DNA of 64,000 nucleotides from Umbelopsis ramanniana AG (GCF_025399195.1 NW_026252129.1:62001-126000); one strand, 5' to 3'; positions 1 to 11,595 are shown, counted from the stretch's first letter. The notes: generated from the letters alone by a model not told the origin. Program-made: numbers and translations.

Positions 1-1343
1 CACAGCCAAGTAATACAACATAGACGACAATGCATTGGCGGTAGTCTGAAGGAAGGTAAAGAAATTAGTGTCATGTGTTAAACCTGGAAACGAAACTTCA
101 ATAGACTGGCTGGTAGCCGTTGCAAACACTCACTTCGTGACCAGCGGCATAAAAGATAGCTAAGTTGGAAATTAGCTCGCTATCAGTTAGGTAAGTAGAC
201 GATCCATCTTGGTTCAAGTTTGCGTTGATGAGCATAGTAAGCAGATCCATGTCTATCAATTCTTGATTATGCCCAGTTTCGAGGCTCTCGATGAACGCTT
301 GCTTTCTAGTTTCCACAATTCCGGTCAAGAGCTGCCTAAATTTACGAGAAGCGACTACAGCTTTCTGGCGGTAAGCGAACCATGAGGCTGGCAGCTTACT
401 GAAGCTAGGAAACAAAAACTGAATAGGATCCTGTATAATCTCTATATCAGGAGAGGATAAGAAGCTGGAACACGACATTCAATACCTCATCTTGAACACT
501 TACTGAAGGCTTCATTGTAGATAGTAGCATACTCTGAATTTGGATCTGCAACTGATCCCATATCAAAGCTCTAAAGATATTAGGTTATTATTAAGAACAG
601 AGAGAGCAGTTTTTCAAGTTAATGGCGACGTACAAATCCACCCAGACCAATGCAATCCAAAGCAAAGCGCCTGTTGAACGAAGCCAAGTCTGGATATTGG
701 ATTCTATCGGTCTCAATCGTTCTAAACATAGTCTTCATGACCTCTCCAAAGGTGGCTACAGGCATTCTACGGTGAAAAGCTGGGTTTGCGGCTTTTCGTT
801 GACGCTTCCAGACCTCTTTATTGGTTCCTAAGATATTGGGAGCATTTGTTACGTCAAAATCCTTGGTACAATGACGCGAAAATTAGCCGATTGATTTACT
901 TCGATCCTCCACAGTATGCACTTGCTCACCTTGCTGAAGACCATATGCCTTTTTGGGAATGTGTTGATATCCTTTAAGAATGGCTTGAGTTCGTCATAAT
1001 CAGCAACAACTACAGTCCATTTGCCTAGTTGATATTTTAAGCAGATGCCATGCTCCTCAATAATTGGCATGATAAATTCGCGAGATCTTTCAGAGGGGCT
1101 CGATCCTTTGATCATGGAAAGTATCATTGCTGATGAACTTGCTCTTGGAATGTGTCTCAGTTTTCTTGGAGGGAGAAAGATGTTGTAAACTGTTCGACCG
1201 ACGTAATAAGATAATGCTGCTGTCGCAGCATAACCCAAAATGGACTTTCTACCCTCTCTATCTTGCGCATAGCTAAAAAAGGATACGCTTAGATCTCGAA
1301 TTTTGGGAGGAAGATAGCTCGCGGCTTCTTCAACGTAATCCAT
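1..1343 (-). CDS. Cytochrome P450 monooxygenase, 3' part cut by window edge
   Basis: Microsomal heme-thiolate monooxygenase. Exons (minus strand): 1343-930, 861-634, 570-504, 441-134 and 45 to beyond base 1; all joins keep frame, giving about 354 residues inside the window. The N-terminus has a hydrophobic anchor (about residues 33-55) followed by a Pro/Arg hinge. The C-helix motif WKRQRK (heme propionate contact) spans the start of exon 2. A 'DPNSEY' stretch typical of fungal P450s follows. The I-helix reads AAGHETTANAL, with the acid-Thr pair for oxygen activation split between the last two exons. The ExxR motif and the heme-binding Cys lie beyond the window, so function cannot be confirmed. 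Mucoromycotan P450s often belong to CYP509 or related families, but I cannot assign the family or substrate. A TATA box lies 43 bp upstream of the ATG, with a repeated promoter element beyond it. Confidence 0.9.
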
Positions 1344-1385
1344 ATTGCCTCTGTCGATCTGTAATTCTCAGTGTTATGCAGTCAT

Positions 1386-1393
1386 TTTATATA
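1386..1393 (-). promoter_or_regulatory. TATA box of the P450 gene
   Basis: TATATAAA on the minus strand, 43 bp upstream of the P450 start codon at 1343. The position and orientation fit a core promoter element with a short leader. Confidence 0.5.
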
Positions 1394-1409
1394 AAAGTGC
1401 GTGGCGTAG

Positions 1410-1473
1410 CCGGTCCGACACTTGTACCGTCGGGGTTCACATCGTTACCTAGGGCCGGTCCAGCTGTTGTACC
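1410..1473. repeat. Two copies of a bipartite promoter element
   Basis: CCGGTCC, five variable bases, then TTGTACC occurs at 1410-1428 and again at 1455-1473. The half-site spacing is identical and the copies are 45 bp apart. They sit just upstream of the P450 TATA box, in the 237-bp gap between the P450 start and the end of the next gene. The constant half-sites with a variable spacer look like two binding sites for one regulator, which is an inference. Confidence 0.45.
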
Positions 1474-1580
1474 ATGAACCAGCTTTTTAAGTCAGGCGAA
1501 CTTATCATCATAACCTCAAATAGTCTAGTATGACAGCTTGCTGTGTAGCAGCATTTTTCCCGTTCCACCTATTATTTTAT

Positions 1581-2619
1581 TTACGCGGAAAAAGTTAAAG
1601 TCAAATCGTTTACAGCTAAGATTGGCTGCCAATAATCATGAGCGGTGGTCTCGGCTTGGTCCTGCGGTTCTTCTGATCCATCAATAAGCGACTGCTGCTC
1701 GAGCCCATACTCTTCTTCTTCTTCAATTTGAACAAAATAAAGCGCGCAACAAAACAAGACCCCGGCAGCTTGCAACAATGTGTCTACAGTGGAGCACGAT
1801 ATTCGAAATCGGCCATTAGCATTCCTTGCCGCAAGCCTGGTCCATTCATTCCCAGCCAAATAGCTAGCTGGATCATGAGGCTGCAACGTAAACAGCTCGG
1901 CATCTTCCATTGTGATAGCATTTTGACGAAAGCATTTCCTTAAATCTTTCGATTTCATATAATCGTCGTCATTACCAATGTAGTATGTGACTACGGATGA
2001 AGGCTCAAGCCTGGATATAAAACATATGTCACTTTTGGAAGACAGTGATTGATCTGAGATATGAATGCTTGTAGGTGTGACTTCAGAACTGACGCCGAAG
2101 GGTTCTAGTATAACATTTCTGTTAGCACATGCATCTGTCATTCATTAGCTTTGTAAGCCTTTCGATTGCATATGCGAGGCTACCTAAAAATTACTTACGT
2201 GAGCTTCGTGCTTCCCCGGATAGTGATGGGTTACCCGTTTTGAAATATTCTACTTTCACAATTTCCGCGTTTGTCATTGGATCAGATACTGATAAGCGAT
2301 GAATAAATGTGCGATTCGAAGATGCTTCTGTTCTGAACAAAATTTTGTTCAAATGCCATGCATTGTAGTACGAATCAAAATAACGCTGAGTCGACACATC
2401 CCATGTTCTAACGCGGGCAATGATCAAACATCGCCTTTGATCGGGATGTCCGTCAATGCTGAGTTGTGAATGCTCTTCTACCAATTCATCAAATGTATTC
2501 AAACTGAACGCATCCGTGCTTGATAGCGATATATAGCTTTTGTTGGAATTTTCTTTGAAAATAATTCGGGGTGAATGAGGAAGTTGTAAGCTAGAACTTT
2601 CTGTCGTCGCAAAGTCCAT
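1581..2619 (-). CDS. Conserved-looking hypothetical protein with one C-terminal membrane segment
   Basis: Two exons, 2619-2199 and 2134-1581, joined by a 64-nt intron, give 324 aa. I do not recognise the family. The first 140 residues look globular, with alternating hydrophobic residues and the phrases 'RRCLIIARVRTWD' and 'FDSYYNAWHLNKILF', so this is a folded domain rather than chance coding. A hydrophobic stretch near residue 265 (LLQAAGVLFCCALYFV) is followed by an acidic run (EEEEEY), which suggests a tail-anchored or single-pass membrane protein. No signal peptide is evident. It lies upstream of the P450 on the same strand, and its own promoter is in the divergent gap shared with trehalase. 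Real gene likely; function unknown. Confidence 0.65.
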
Positions 2620-3490
2620 ATGAAGCTATTCAATATGAAATTAAAGAAAGGAGATAGAAAAACCAGCGAACGTCAATTGTAAGCATATTTTACTGCAATT
2701 CGGCCATTCAGGTAGGTAACTTTCGGCAATTATTCGTCCTTCGTCAATTTGCGTGACCTGGTGGGGGGACTTTTTTGGCCTACGTTGTCAGATTTTTTGG
2801 GGACAGAAAGTTGCGTGTCCACAAATTGCATTATGCATGACTTTGAAATTGCTTAGTATACCGATATGATAATGCAAGTTATCTCTGACAATATCCTTCC
2901 GATCGAAGGTACTGTGCATTTTCATATAGAAATCAAGTCAGCTTGCTGATCAAATTTTTTTTTAATACTACGGCTGTCCATCTTCCGACGCTATCTTTGT
3001 ACTTGATGAAACTCAAAATTAATACGTGATCAAAAATACCCCAGAGTGTAATGACAAAGAAGTTCTCCATTTGACGGGATCTTTTTTCTGTGCAGACTAT
3101 ATTATAATGTGCAGACTCTATAGCGGCCTGTGTTGCAGCTCTAGCCTTGTGAGATACACAACTGCAACATTCTCCAGTTCCAGACTCAGTTTTATTGGTT
3201 TTCTGCTTCGGTTCGGATTCCAATTTCAAAACGTTTGGGGCCTATTTTCCAACGGGAACTTGTAATAGGTAGAAGGTAAAGTTCGCTGAAACTATTTCAA
3301 CCGCATTTCTAAGGTGCTTAGTATTGCATAAAGCCACGTTCCTGCAATTTTTACCTTTTGTTGGCCGGATCAAAACCACCCACACTGGAAAATTAAATAA
3401 AAAACCAGGCCACGATCGACTCAGACAACGTACTTATTTAATCCTTTCGTATTCCCTCTGATTCTCCTTCTGGTCCCTCTTGCGGTGACA
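2620..3490. other. Divergent intergenic region, hypothetical gene / trehalase
   Basis: An 871-bp gap between the minus-strand gene starting at 2619 and trehalase starting at 3491. It is AT-rich with G-rich runs near 2761-2770 and 2798-2806 and a pyrimidine-rich stretch at about 3440-3480 just before the trehalase ATG, as is common in fungal promoters. Short open frames on both strands (for example 2933-3229) have no recognisable protein character. No RNA gene was seen. Confidence 0.4.
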
Positions 3491-5744
3491 ATGAGAAAAC
3501 TTTTACTGCTAGCTATTACCCAATCATTCATTTTCGCGACTACAGCAAAAACTTACAAAACATGCGACTCGCCTATTTACTGTGAAGGACCTCTGCTTCG
3601 CGCCGTCCAACTCTCCAATATTTTCACGGACTCCAAAACCTTTGTAGATAGGGTAACTATGCTCACATATAATGCTTTTTTATATATATCAATTCGCCGT
3701 CTTTCTAGTTAAATGACATCGTATATCTCCACGAATTGAAATTATGTTCAGCCTACTGCGAAGCCTGTTAACGAAGTGTTGGATGCGTTCAACAAGCTTG
3801 GGAAAAATCCATCAAAAGCCGATATACGGATGTTTGTTGACGAAAATTTCTTGGAGACTGGAATGGAGCTTTCCCAGGTAGTGATGGAATCAAAACAAGA
3901 CCTTGCCATTCTGAAATCCATCCAGGACCCATCGTACCGAGTTTGGATGAGTGATCTGAATAACTATTGGTCTAATCTCACATACAGTTTCAATACCACT
4001 TTTCTGTGTGATGGATGCTCTAGTAGTATCTTACCTACCAAACGTCCCTTTGTTGTTCCAGGCGGACGATTCCGTGAATTCTACTACTGGTAAGTGACAA
4101 GTTTTCATTGTGTTCTCTTGGACCAGCATTGATAAACAGCGACATTTCCGCAATGCAGGGACAGCTACTTCGTAATTGAGGGACTTTTGTACAGCGAACT
4201 GGATCATACTGCCAAGGGTATGATTGAAAACTTTCTAGACTTCGTGGAAGCTTACGGATTTTTGCGTAAGTTGAAGAATGCACATTCTTTCAAAAGAATT
4301 TGACGTGTACCACACATACATTGACATTCATTGATGAATTCTTAGCAAATGGTGCACGTATATACTACTTGAATAGGTCACAGCCGCCATTCCTAGTACG
4401 TATGGTGAAACGCTATCTCGAATTTATGGACGATCAGGAACTGCTAGCACGAGCATTGCCAATTCTGGACACTGAATATGAGTTTTGGATGAAAAACACC
4501 ACCGTCGAGATCGTTGACTCTGGGAGTGGAGAGAAACACTATCTTAACCGCTATAACGTGGAATATCCATATCCTCGCCCAGAAGCCTATTACGAAGATT
4601 GGCACACTGCACATCTGGATTTAAATATGACGGAAAACGATAGAATTAATCTATATTCTGATCTGGCAACAGGAGCAGAGACTGGATGGGATTACTCTTC
4701 ACGTTGGCTTCGCAACAAAAAGTTTGATGGAAACTCACAGTTTGATCTTCTCAAGTCACTCAACACACGCGCGATCATTCCAGTTGAACTGAATTCTCTT
4801 CTCTACGACATGGAGGTTCAATTGGCTCAATGGAATACAGGGAAGAAGAAGGCATACTATGAACGCAGAGCTGAACAGCGTTTGAACAGCATGGACAAAT
4901 TGTTGTGGAATGACGAAAAGTTCTCGTTCTTTGATTTCAATTTGACCAGTCAAGCTCAACAGGTTGAATTTACTCCATCGAACTATTTCCCATTTTGGTG
5001 AGTGGAAATACCATCAAGAGGAACAAACGAGCAATTGATGAAAGTCATCAAATTACTAATACAATCGACTCTTAGGTTGGGAGCTGTTCCTGAACGTGTT
5101 GCAAATGATAGTGTAAAGTTAGCAAATGTGTTTGAAGAACTTACGCATGTTTTAAATCTATACCCTGGCATCCTTACTACCACCTTAGTGGAAACCGGGC
5201 TTCAATGGGATTTACCAAACGGATGGGTAAGAAGGACTTGCCAATTTCAAAATTCATCAACGGCGACTGTCTAACAGAGCCTTGACTTCTTCTTTAGCCA
5301 CCACTTCAATATGTTACTCTGCATGCTCTTTTGAATGTCCATAAGCGGATTACCCAAAATGGATATTCCCAAGATCTGAGCGACAAGGTGGATTCGTTGA
5401 AGACAGTTGCAAAGGATTTGGCGGAACGATACGTTGAGTCTGGCTTCTGCGGCTGGTGGGCCACTGGAGGTACCATCCCCGGCTATATATCGAATCTTGG
5501 TCATTCGACCGATACAGGCCATATGTTTGAAAAGTTTAATGTAACAGTCATTGGTAGATCGGGTGGCGGCGGTGAAGTAAGTTGAACAGAAACCGACATT
5601 ATTAATTGAACACTAAGATCTAACTGTTCTTGCACTCCTCAGTATCGGCCACAGATGGGTTTTGGATGGACCAACTCAATTGCATTTTGGATTTTTGCCC
5701 ACTTTCAGGACTTGCGTGCTCCTAATTGTACCATGGCAATATAG
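3491..5744 (+). CDS. Secreted alpha,alpha-trehalase (GH37)
   Basis: Hydrolyses trehalose to two glucose molecules. Seven exons: 3491-3652, 3752-4089, 4159-4265, 4346-4997, 5076-5226, 5298-5576, 5643-5744; 596 aa. The start at 3491 opens a clear signal peptide (MRKLLLLAITQSFIFATTA), so the enzyme is probably cell-wall, vacuolar or secreted rather than the cytosolic neutral form; no calcium-binding or kinase-regulated N-terminus is present. Both family signatures are seen: PGGRFREFYYWDSY across exons 2-3 and QWDLPNGW in exon 5. The putative catalytic acid is in 'AETGWDYSSRW' (exon 4), and the C-terminal 'GGGGEY...GFGWTN' motif is intact. Several N-x-S/T sites suggest glycosylation. The order of motifs and the length match GH37 enzymes. 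No defect seen. Confidence 0.95.
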
Positions 5745-6231
5745 CCTATTAGATACATGCATTCCCATTTTTCTCGACGGCTTTTTCAAAAGCTTTCATC
5801 TCATAAAAAAAAAAGTTGGAACATTTATTTCTAAGCCAATATCATTTGAAACCGCTGATTATGATCAGATCGTAGCATTGTTGACCTTGTTGTGAGGCTA
5901 GGCGGTGTAATAATTATTGACAGTCAGACAATGCTTTGTCGTACAATTACTTTCTTCGAACACATATTTTTTGAGTAAGCAGGAGTAAAAATATAGCGTG
6001 AATACTGCTTTGATCGGTAAGGTCATGATGATAGTCGCTTCGGTGGTGAAAGCATTCTTCAACATCAACTCGGTTAACAATCATTTCAATGTGCAAATTA
6101 CGTAAATAAAATGAAAATGTCAAAAACGTCACTAAAGGTCATGCACCAAAGTCTTATTAAATCTTGCTACGGCACAATACTTGCTGTTCTCCCAATTGCA
6201 TTTTGGCCATTTTATCTTTCTGGCAGTCGAA
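5745..6231. other. Intergenic region between trehalase and Nab3-like gene
   Basis: A 487-bp AT-rich gap between two plus-strand genes. It must hold the trehalase 3' end and the promoter of the gene starting at 6232. No convincing coding or RNA feature seen. Confidence 0.4.
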
Positions 6232-8877
6232 ATGTCTTCGTCTGTCGTAAACGACTTTTTGTCTGCTTTGTTTGATAATACTGCTACTTCTGATGGCGAT
6301 GCATCTAACTCAGAGCCTACCAAAAATCTACCTGTTGATTCATCAGCTCCACTTGCAAATGATCCTTCGAAAGTAAAGCAAGGTGACGCTGGTATTAAAA
6401 GGCAACGTGAGGAGGATGAGGAACGTAAATCTGTGACAGAACAGCCTGATTCAAAGCGAATGGCGGTCGGTAGTGCTTCAGATGCTGCCAAGGCGAAGCA
6501 GCAGCAACCAAGTAGGAAAACGCCTGCGCCAAAACCACAATACCAGCCATTTCAACAACAGCTACTGGGTTCTACTGGTCTAAGTGATCCGTATGATGCT
6601 TATATTGCGTCCCAAAAGCTTCTTGGAATGAAAAAGTCTTCACCTCGAGCCAAGAACTCGTCCGCAATCCCCTCTGACGAACGAAGCGAAAGCAGCCGTA
6701 ACAAGACTGTGAATCAGAATAATCATTTGTCGCACACTCATCCTGTGTCAAAGACTACCCTAGACAAATATCCTGATGATGCTCGCATGTATATCAAAAA
6801 TTTACCTCCTACCGCAGCCTACAATGATATTGCTAACCACTTTAGCAAGTATGGGAAAATCGCTGAAGTTGTCCTTAAATCCGGCAATCCATTCGTTCAA
6901 TTTGAAACCATCAATGCTTGTCGAGCGGCTGTAGAGAATGAGAATGGAAAGCCTTTCAAATCTGTAGAACTTGGTAAGTCAACTAATATTAGTATCTTGT
7001 TTGGTGTGGGTTAGTGTTGGCGGTACCAGTACCATTAGTCATGGAGCTTGCAATACGTCTCGATGTTTGCAATTGACATATGTGGGACCTGAGATCGGTT
7101 AGGTGGTGAATCAACGGTACGGGTTGATGTGTTGATCGCTTTACATGTAACATACTTGAAATTCGAAACCCTCCCTCAACCGAGCTTACACACTACCGAT
7201 GCCATGAATGGCAATCGATCGCTCATCAAGTCATTGTCTCATCATGTTCTAATTTATGATCTGCTTGCATATTCGTCTTTTCATCCTTTCTTTCCTGCCG
7301 ATCCTGATCTTGAAATATCAAATTTAGTCCTAGAACTTTCTCATAAGCGACCTCACAACCATCGATACGAAGCACCGGAATCTTTTAACAATCAACGTAA
7401 TCGACGGACCGATAATCGAAAAGCAAATCCTCCTGGAAAAGCATACTCACAAAACAATCGACCTCCTGGTCAGGGCACTTACGCGCATTCCGATAAACCT
7501 GGACCGCATAAAGGTGAATGGAACCACCGACAACCCAACGTCCATAATACTCGGGGCCAAGGTAACAACAATCGTAACAACAACAACAACAACAACTACA
7601 GAGATGATCCGCCGTATAGAAATCGTCCACATGATGGCTTCGATCAACAAAGACAGTTAGGTAATCATCGAAATCAACACGGCGCACCAGAAGCAAATCG
7701 ACGACCAGCGGCACCTCCATCATCTCAACCAACACCATACAGACAGAATGGATCTGTGCCTAGAGGACCTAAGGCAAGCTTTTGGCCACCTCAACGGCGA
7801 TATGGGCAGGCAGTGCCTGTGGTGGAGCTAATCGTGTGGGATAAGGTTCCAGATTCTTTTATCACGTATATTGAAGGGCGCTTCAGAGCTAGTCGACTAC
7901 AGCTTCATACTACGTATCTACATCACAATGATGTTGATAAGAAAACCTTGATGCAGCACTTTGTCATTGAAGGTGTTACTGCGGTCATAATGGTGGATAG
8001 GAATGATGAGGCACAGGGAAAGCTATATATGCAAGTGTTTAGAAGATCAGGTACCACAAATGATTCGAATGTTCATTTCGATGGTACGTTTCGTTATTTA
8101 TTGAATATGCAAGCTATACGCTCAGTCTTGACTAATGCGAATAATGTTTTAGAGTACGCGGGTATATCAGTGGATGATGCAGTTTCTGTGGTTACTAGAG
8201 CCACTAACAATCCTAGGTCATCACCATCAAATTCAATGATGCTTACACAGTCCTATTCGCAAGCAACGCCCCCTCAAGCACCTGCACCTGTTGTTCAACC
8301 AGTCTCACCAAATGTGCAACAGCCATATCAGTACGGGTATGCCGCACCACAACCTCAAGTGCCGGCAACGACCCAGCCGCCGGTTGCCCCTGCGGTTGAT
8401 TACAACACAGTAGCAGCACTTCTTGGTATGATGCAAAATGTTGCACAACCCACTGTTGCAGCGAATCCTGGTGTTAATAATGCAGCGTTACAGCTGTTGA
8501 CAAGCCTTGTCAACAACGGTGCGACCAATACCAACACAGCACCGCAGCCACCAATGGTAGCTCAGCAATACGATCCTGACTATTCACAAATGAATTATAA
8601 CCCACAGACTGCAGCAGGATATAATGCATACAGCCAACCGTCAAATCATCAGATGGCGTACACAACAGCGAAACCAGCAACCGAAAATGACAATGCCCCC
8701 AACGACAGTCGTTCATGGCAACACAATAACAACCAATACTACCCTGAATATCTAGATAAATCATCCCCTGCAACGAAACCAGTAGCAGCTTCATCGCAAG
8801 CCGCACCTACCACTACCAATGTTGGTGAAATACTGGCAAGGCTGCAAATATTACAGCAGCAGAGCCAACAAAAATAA
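6232..8877 (+). CDS. Nab3-like RNA-binding protein (RRM plus anticodon-binding-like domain)
   Basis: Two exons, 6232-6973 and 7328-8877; 763 aa. The order of parts matches yeast Nab3, the RNA-binding partner of Nrd1 and Sen1 in termination of non-coding transcripts: acidic/basic N-terminus, one RRM (about residues 183-255, RNP2-like MYIKNL and RNP1-like PFVQFE), then an Arg/Asn-rich linker. A domain around 'VWDKVPDSFITYIE...FVIEGVTAVIMVD' follows, resembling the helical anticodon-binding-like segment of Nab3 and animal NCOA5. The C-terminal 200 residues are rich in Gln, Asn and Pro, like the assembly-prone Nab3 tail, and end in a Leu/Gln helix. The start at 6232 is the first ATG in frame. The 354-nt intron, unusually long for this window, interrupts the last strand of the RRM. 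Nab3 orthology is an inference; an NCOA5-type adaptor is the alternative. Confidence 0.75.
7576..7596 (+). repeat. AAC trinucleotide microsatellite in the Nab3-like gene
   Basis: Seven uninterrupted AAC units encode a poly-Asn run inside the low-complexity linker. Length polymorphism between strains would be expected. Confidence 0.7.
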
Positions 8878-8918
8878 ATGAAAAGAAAGACGCAGCGATC
8901 AATTTGTGTCTTGATAAC

Positions 8919-8924
8919 CACGTG
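8919..8924. promoter_or_regulatory. E-box CACGTG upstream of ESF2
   Basis: A CACGTG site 82 bp before the ESF2 start codon, in the 128-bp gap after the Nab3-like gene. Cbf1-type bHLH proteins bind this site in fungi. Similar sites stand before eS19 and the membrane-protein gene. Confidence 0.35.
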
Positions 8925-9005
8925 ATTGATGACTGCTTTACCTTTTACAATTTTTGGGATTTTTTCTTTGTGAAGCAGCTGTCGAACTGCCTAAAAAGCT
9001 TTAAA

Positions 9006-10161
9006 ATGTCTGCAACGAAAGAGGACTTGTTCGGAATCGAGAAAGACGAGGAATCAGAGTATGATAGTGAAGAGATAGAAGAACAAGGAAAAGGATTCTC
9101 AAGAAGCAAAATAAACAGAGCAGGCTCTGACGATGAATCCGAGGTCGAATCCGAAGTCGAAGACGGCGACGAAGACGGCAATGTCACCGCTGAGAGTGGT
9201 GATTCCGACCAGGAAGAACTGGGAGGGGCCAATGAAGACTCTGAAGCTGATAGCGAAGAAGAAAAGGATGAACGATTTGCTTCTTTCGACCAGTCACCAG
9301 AACCACCAAAGAAATCTGGTAAAAAGAAGGTCAAACCATTGACCCCAGAAGAGCTCGAAAAGTTTCAAAAGGATATCAACAAGACCGGTGTCGTTTATTT
9401 GGCCAGAATACCACCTTTTATGAAGCCAGTCAAAATCAAGCAATTGCTCAGCCGTTATGCAGAAATCGGCCGAGTCTATCTGGCACCAGAAGATGCAAAG
9501 ATCACAGCACGAAGAAAGAAGTATGCCAAAAATAACAAACAGAATTTTACGGAAGGATGGGTTGAATTTAAAGACAAAAAGAAGGCGAAGGCTGTTGCCG
9601 CCATGCTCAATACCCAACAAATTGGTGAGTACAGCCGTGCATCAAATCAATATCCGGTTATGAAACTAATCATCTTTTTTTTTTTTCTTAAGGCGGCAAG
9701 AAAAAGAGCTATTACTACTATGATCTTTGGAACATCAAATATCTCCCAAAATTCAAGTGGCACCATCTAACGGAACAAATGGGTAAGAGCAGCATTCTGC
9801 ACAATATGAATGTTTTGGAACCGGAAATGATAGTAACGTAAAAATTCTGGCCTTTTTAGCTTATGAATCGAAGGCTCGTCAGCAAAGACTAAGTGCAGAA
9901 ATTGCACAGGCCACGAGGGAAAATAAGACTTTCATCAGCAACGTTGAGAAGTCAAAGATGATCAACAAGATGGAGGAAAACAAAAAGCGCAAAGCGGTCG
10001 ATAGCCAATCAGAATCGCCATCAAAGTTCCAAAGAAACTTTGATCAACGAAGCATTGTACGCCGAGAAGCTGATTTGACAGCAGAACGAAAAACTGACAC
10101 TCTCGCCAACGTTCAGCCCAAGATGAAGAATGTCCTTGGCAAGGTGTTCGGAGGAAAATAA
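9006..10161 (+). CDS. ESF2: ESF2/ABT1-type 18S rRNA processing factor
   Basis: Nucleolar RRM protein of the small-subunit processome; in yeast Esf2 activates the helicase Dbp8 during early pre-rRNA cleavage. Three exons, 9006-9624, 9693-9782 and 9860-10161, joined by two phase-1 introns; 336 aa. The first 110 residues are a long Glu/Asp/Ser-rich acidic tract. The core contains 'GVVYLARIPPFMKP' (RNP2-like), 'GRVYLAPED', 'EGWVEFKDKK' (RNP1-like) and 'YYYYDLWNIKYLPKFKWHHL', which is diagnostic of the ESF2/ABT1 family. The C-terminus is a basic helix. ATG 9006 opens the acidic domain; upstream in-frame codons before it are not ATG. It ends convergent with dynactin p27, 201 bp away. Confidence 0.93.
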
Positions 10162-10362
10162 CGCAAAATGGCATTCATACATCGCAATTGTAACATAGTA
10201 GTTTATTCATGATGGGTCGATTATAATCGCACCAAAAAGTACATTGCTTCCGGATTTTATTGTTCATTCAAAGAAGAAATAGATTATTATCAGGAGTCGT
10301 GTTTTTTAAATCTAGCAGTTTGATATTGGAGTAGAGCAAGGGTATAATTGTCTTGAATGGCA

Positions 10363-11382
10363 TCAAACGTCAGTTGGGAGTTGTTTTAAATGGTTATACT
10401 TGGGTAGCATCTTTGAAAAAAAGTAGGATTAAAAGGAGGTGTTAATTGAACTGTATGAGATCAGACTAACTCTTACCTCTCTCAGGTATTCTAAATGACG
10501 CAAATGTAGACTTGCTTGAGCCTAGAAATAAAGTCAGCGTTAAGTGCTCTGGAATTCAACCCAAAAACCTTTACATTCATAATACATACTGCATTCCTCT
10601 CTTCCTGCGTTCGTCGACTGCAATCTGAACCATATATGACTGTATTGTCTTCCATCTTCTCGTGCAAATCTGTTGTGCACGCTGAGCCAATCACGCAATT
10701 ATTTCCAACCGTCGTCGTACCTATAAGGCGGCCTATAGAAACACATTGTGTCAAACGAGCTATTAGATCAAATACGACTGGCATTGAACGCACATCTCGA
10801 ATCGATACGCACCTCTCGCTTCGATAACATTTCGATTTCCAATCCCAAGACCTTCGACATCTATAAGTTTATCAGTATCACTGCCTCTTACGCTTACAAA
10901 CCCGTCAGTGTCGCGCTAAACACTCACAGCATCCGACTTCGAAGACGTTGTCGTCACCGATGACCAATGGGGCGGTGTTCCTGTAACAACCAGTTAATCA
11001 AAAAAAAAAGCGTCAATAGCTACATGCCACACAAAAGATGACTGACTTGTTAAATATGACTGCATTTTCCTCTATAATATTGTTTGCTCCGAATACAATT
11101 GGACCTGCTTCTGCCACAACACGGCAGCGAGGATGAAGGACCGTTCCTGACACAAACAGTTATATATCTATGATCGAGCGTTCTTCGGCTTATTTTCAGT
11201 TCGTACCTGCGCCTGTTAAAAACGAGATATATCACTTAGTTTCTCCCAGCAACATTCAACACAATAGATTTACTGAGGTATGAGCGACCGTTACCTATAG
11301 TAATCTCGCCACGTAAATCTGCTTCTTGACAGACGACAGTTTTAGGTCCAGCTTTGATCTTGGTGCGACTAAAAGTATTCAT
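10363..11382 (-). CDS. Dynactin subunit 6 (p27), left-handed beta-helix protein
   Basis: Pointed-end component of dynactin, the dynein activator for microtubule transport. Exons (minus): 11382-11295, a proposed 6-nt microexon 11212-11207, 11146-11047, 10980-10928, 10860-10813, 10732-10590, 10521-10477 and 10410-10363; 176 aa (174 without the microexon). The family signature '[15 protein letters not shown]' opens the hexapeptide-repeat helix. It continues through '[17 protein letters not shown]', '[12 protein letters not shown]' and 'NTVIYGSDC', and ends in a short helical tail '[11 protein letters not shown]', all matching animal DCTN6. Length is close to the usual 180-190 aa. Eight exons in 1 kb is dense even for this window. 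An in-frame ATG further upstream exists, but 11382 agrees best with the family N-terminus. Confidence 0.9.
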
Positions 11383-11595
11383 GTTGAGCACATCGCCGTG
11401 GAAGATATTATAACGAGATGCCGTTTTACCTCGACATGTTTGAAAAGTTAAAAGGTAAATGATCACCTTTGGTATTGATATGAGTGACTGGGTGGTGTTG
11501 CGGAGACGAATTTCACTTAAATTCTGGGAGAAATTGTTTTATCATGGCTCTGTGACCATAGCTCTGTTATTATAATGTTTTGTTATAAAATACAA

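Noticed and set aside
2933-3229. 98-codon open frame on the minus strand in the trehalase promoter region
   Set aside because: Lys/Cys-rich, no motif, overlaps another frame on the other strand, and no splice or promoter support.
3485-3490. Trehalase start at GTG 3485
   Set aside because: Nuclear fungal genes start at ATG; ATG 3491 begins a good signal peptide.
7385-7738. Cys/Val-rich frame opposite the Nab3-like gene
   Set aside because: Created by the complement of the AAC repeats and Asn/Arg codons.
8945-9334. Ser-rich frame opposite ESF2
   Set aside because: Complement of the acidic Glu/Asp/Ser tract of ESF2; a codon-bias shadow.
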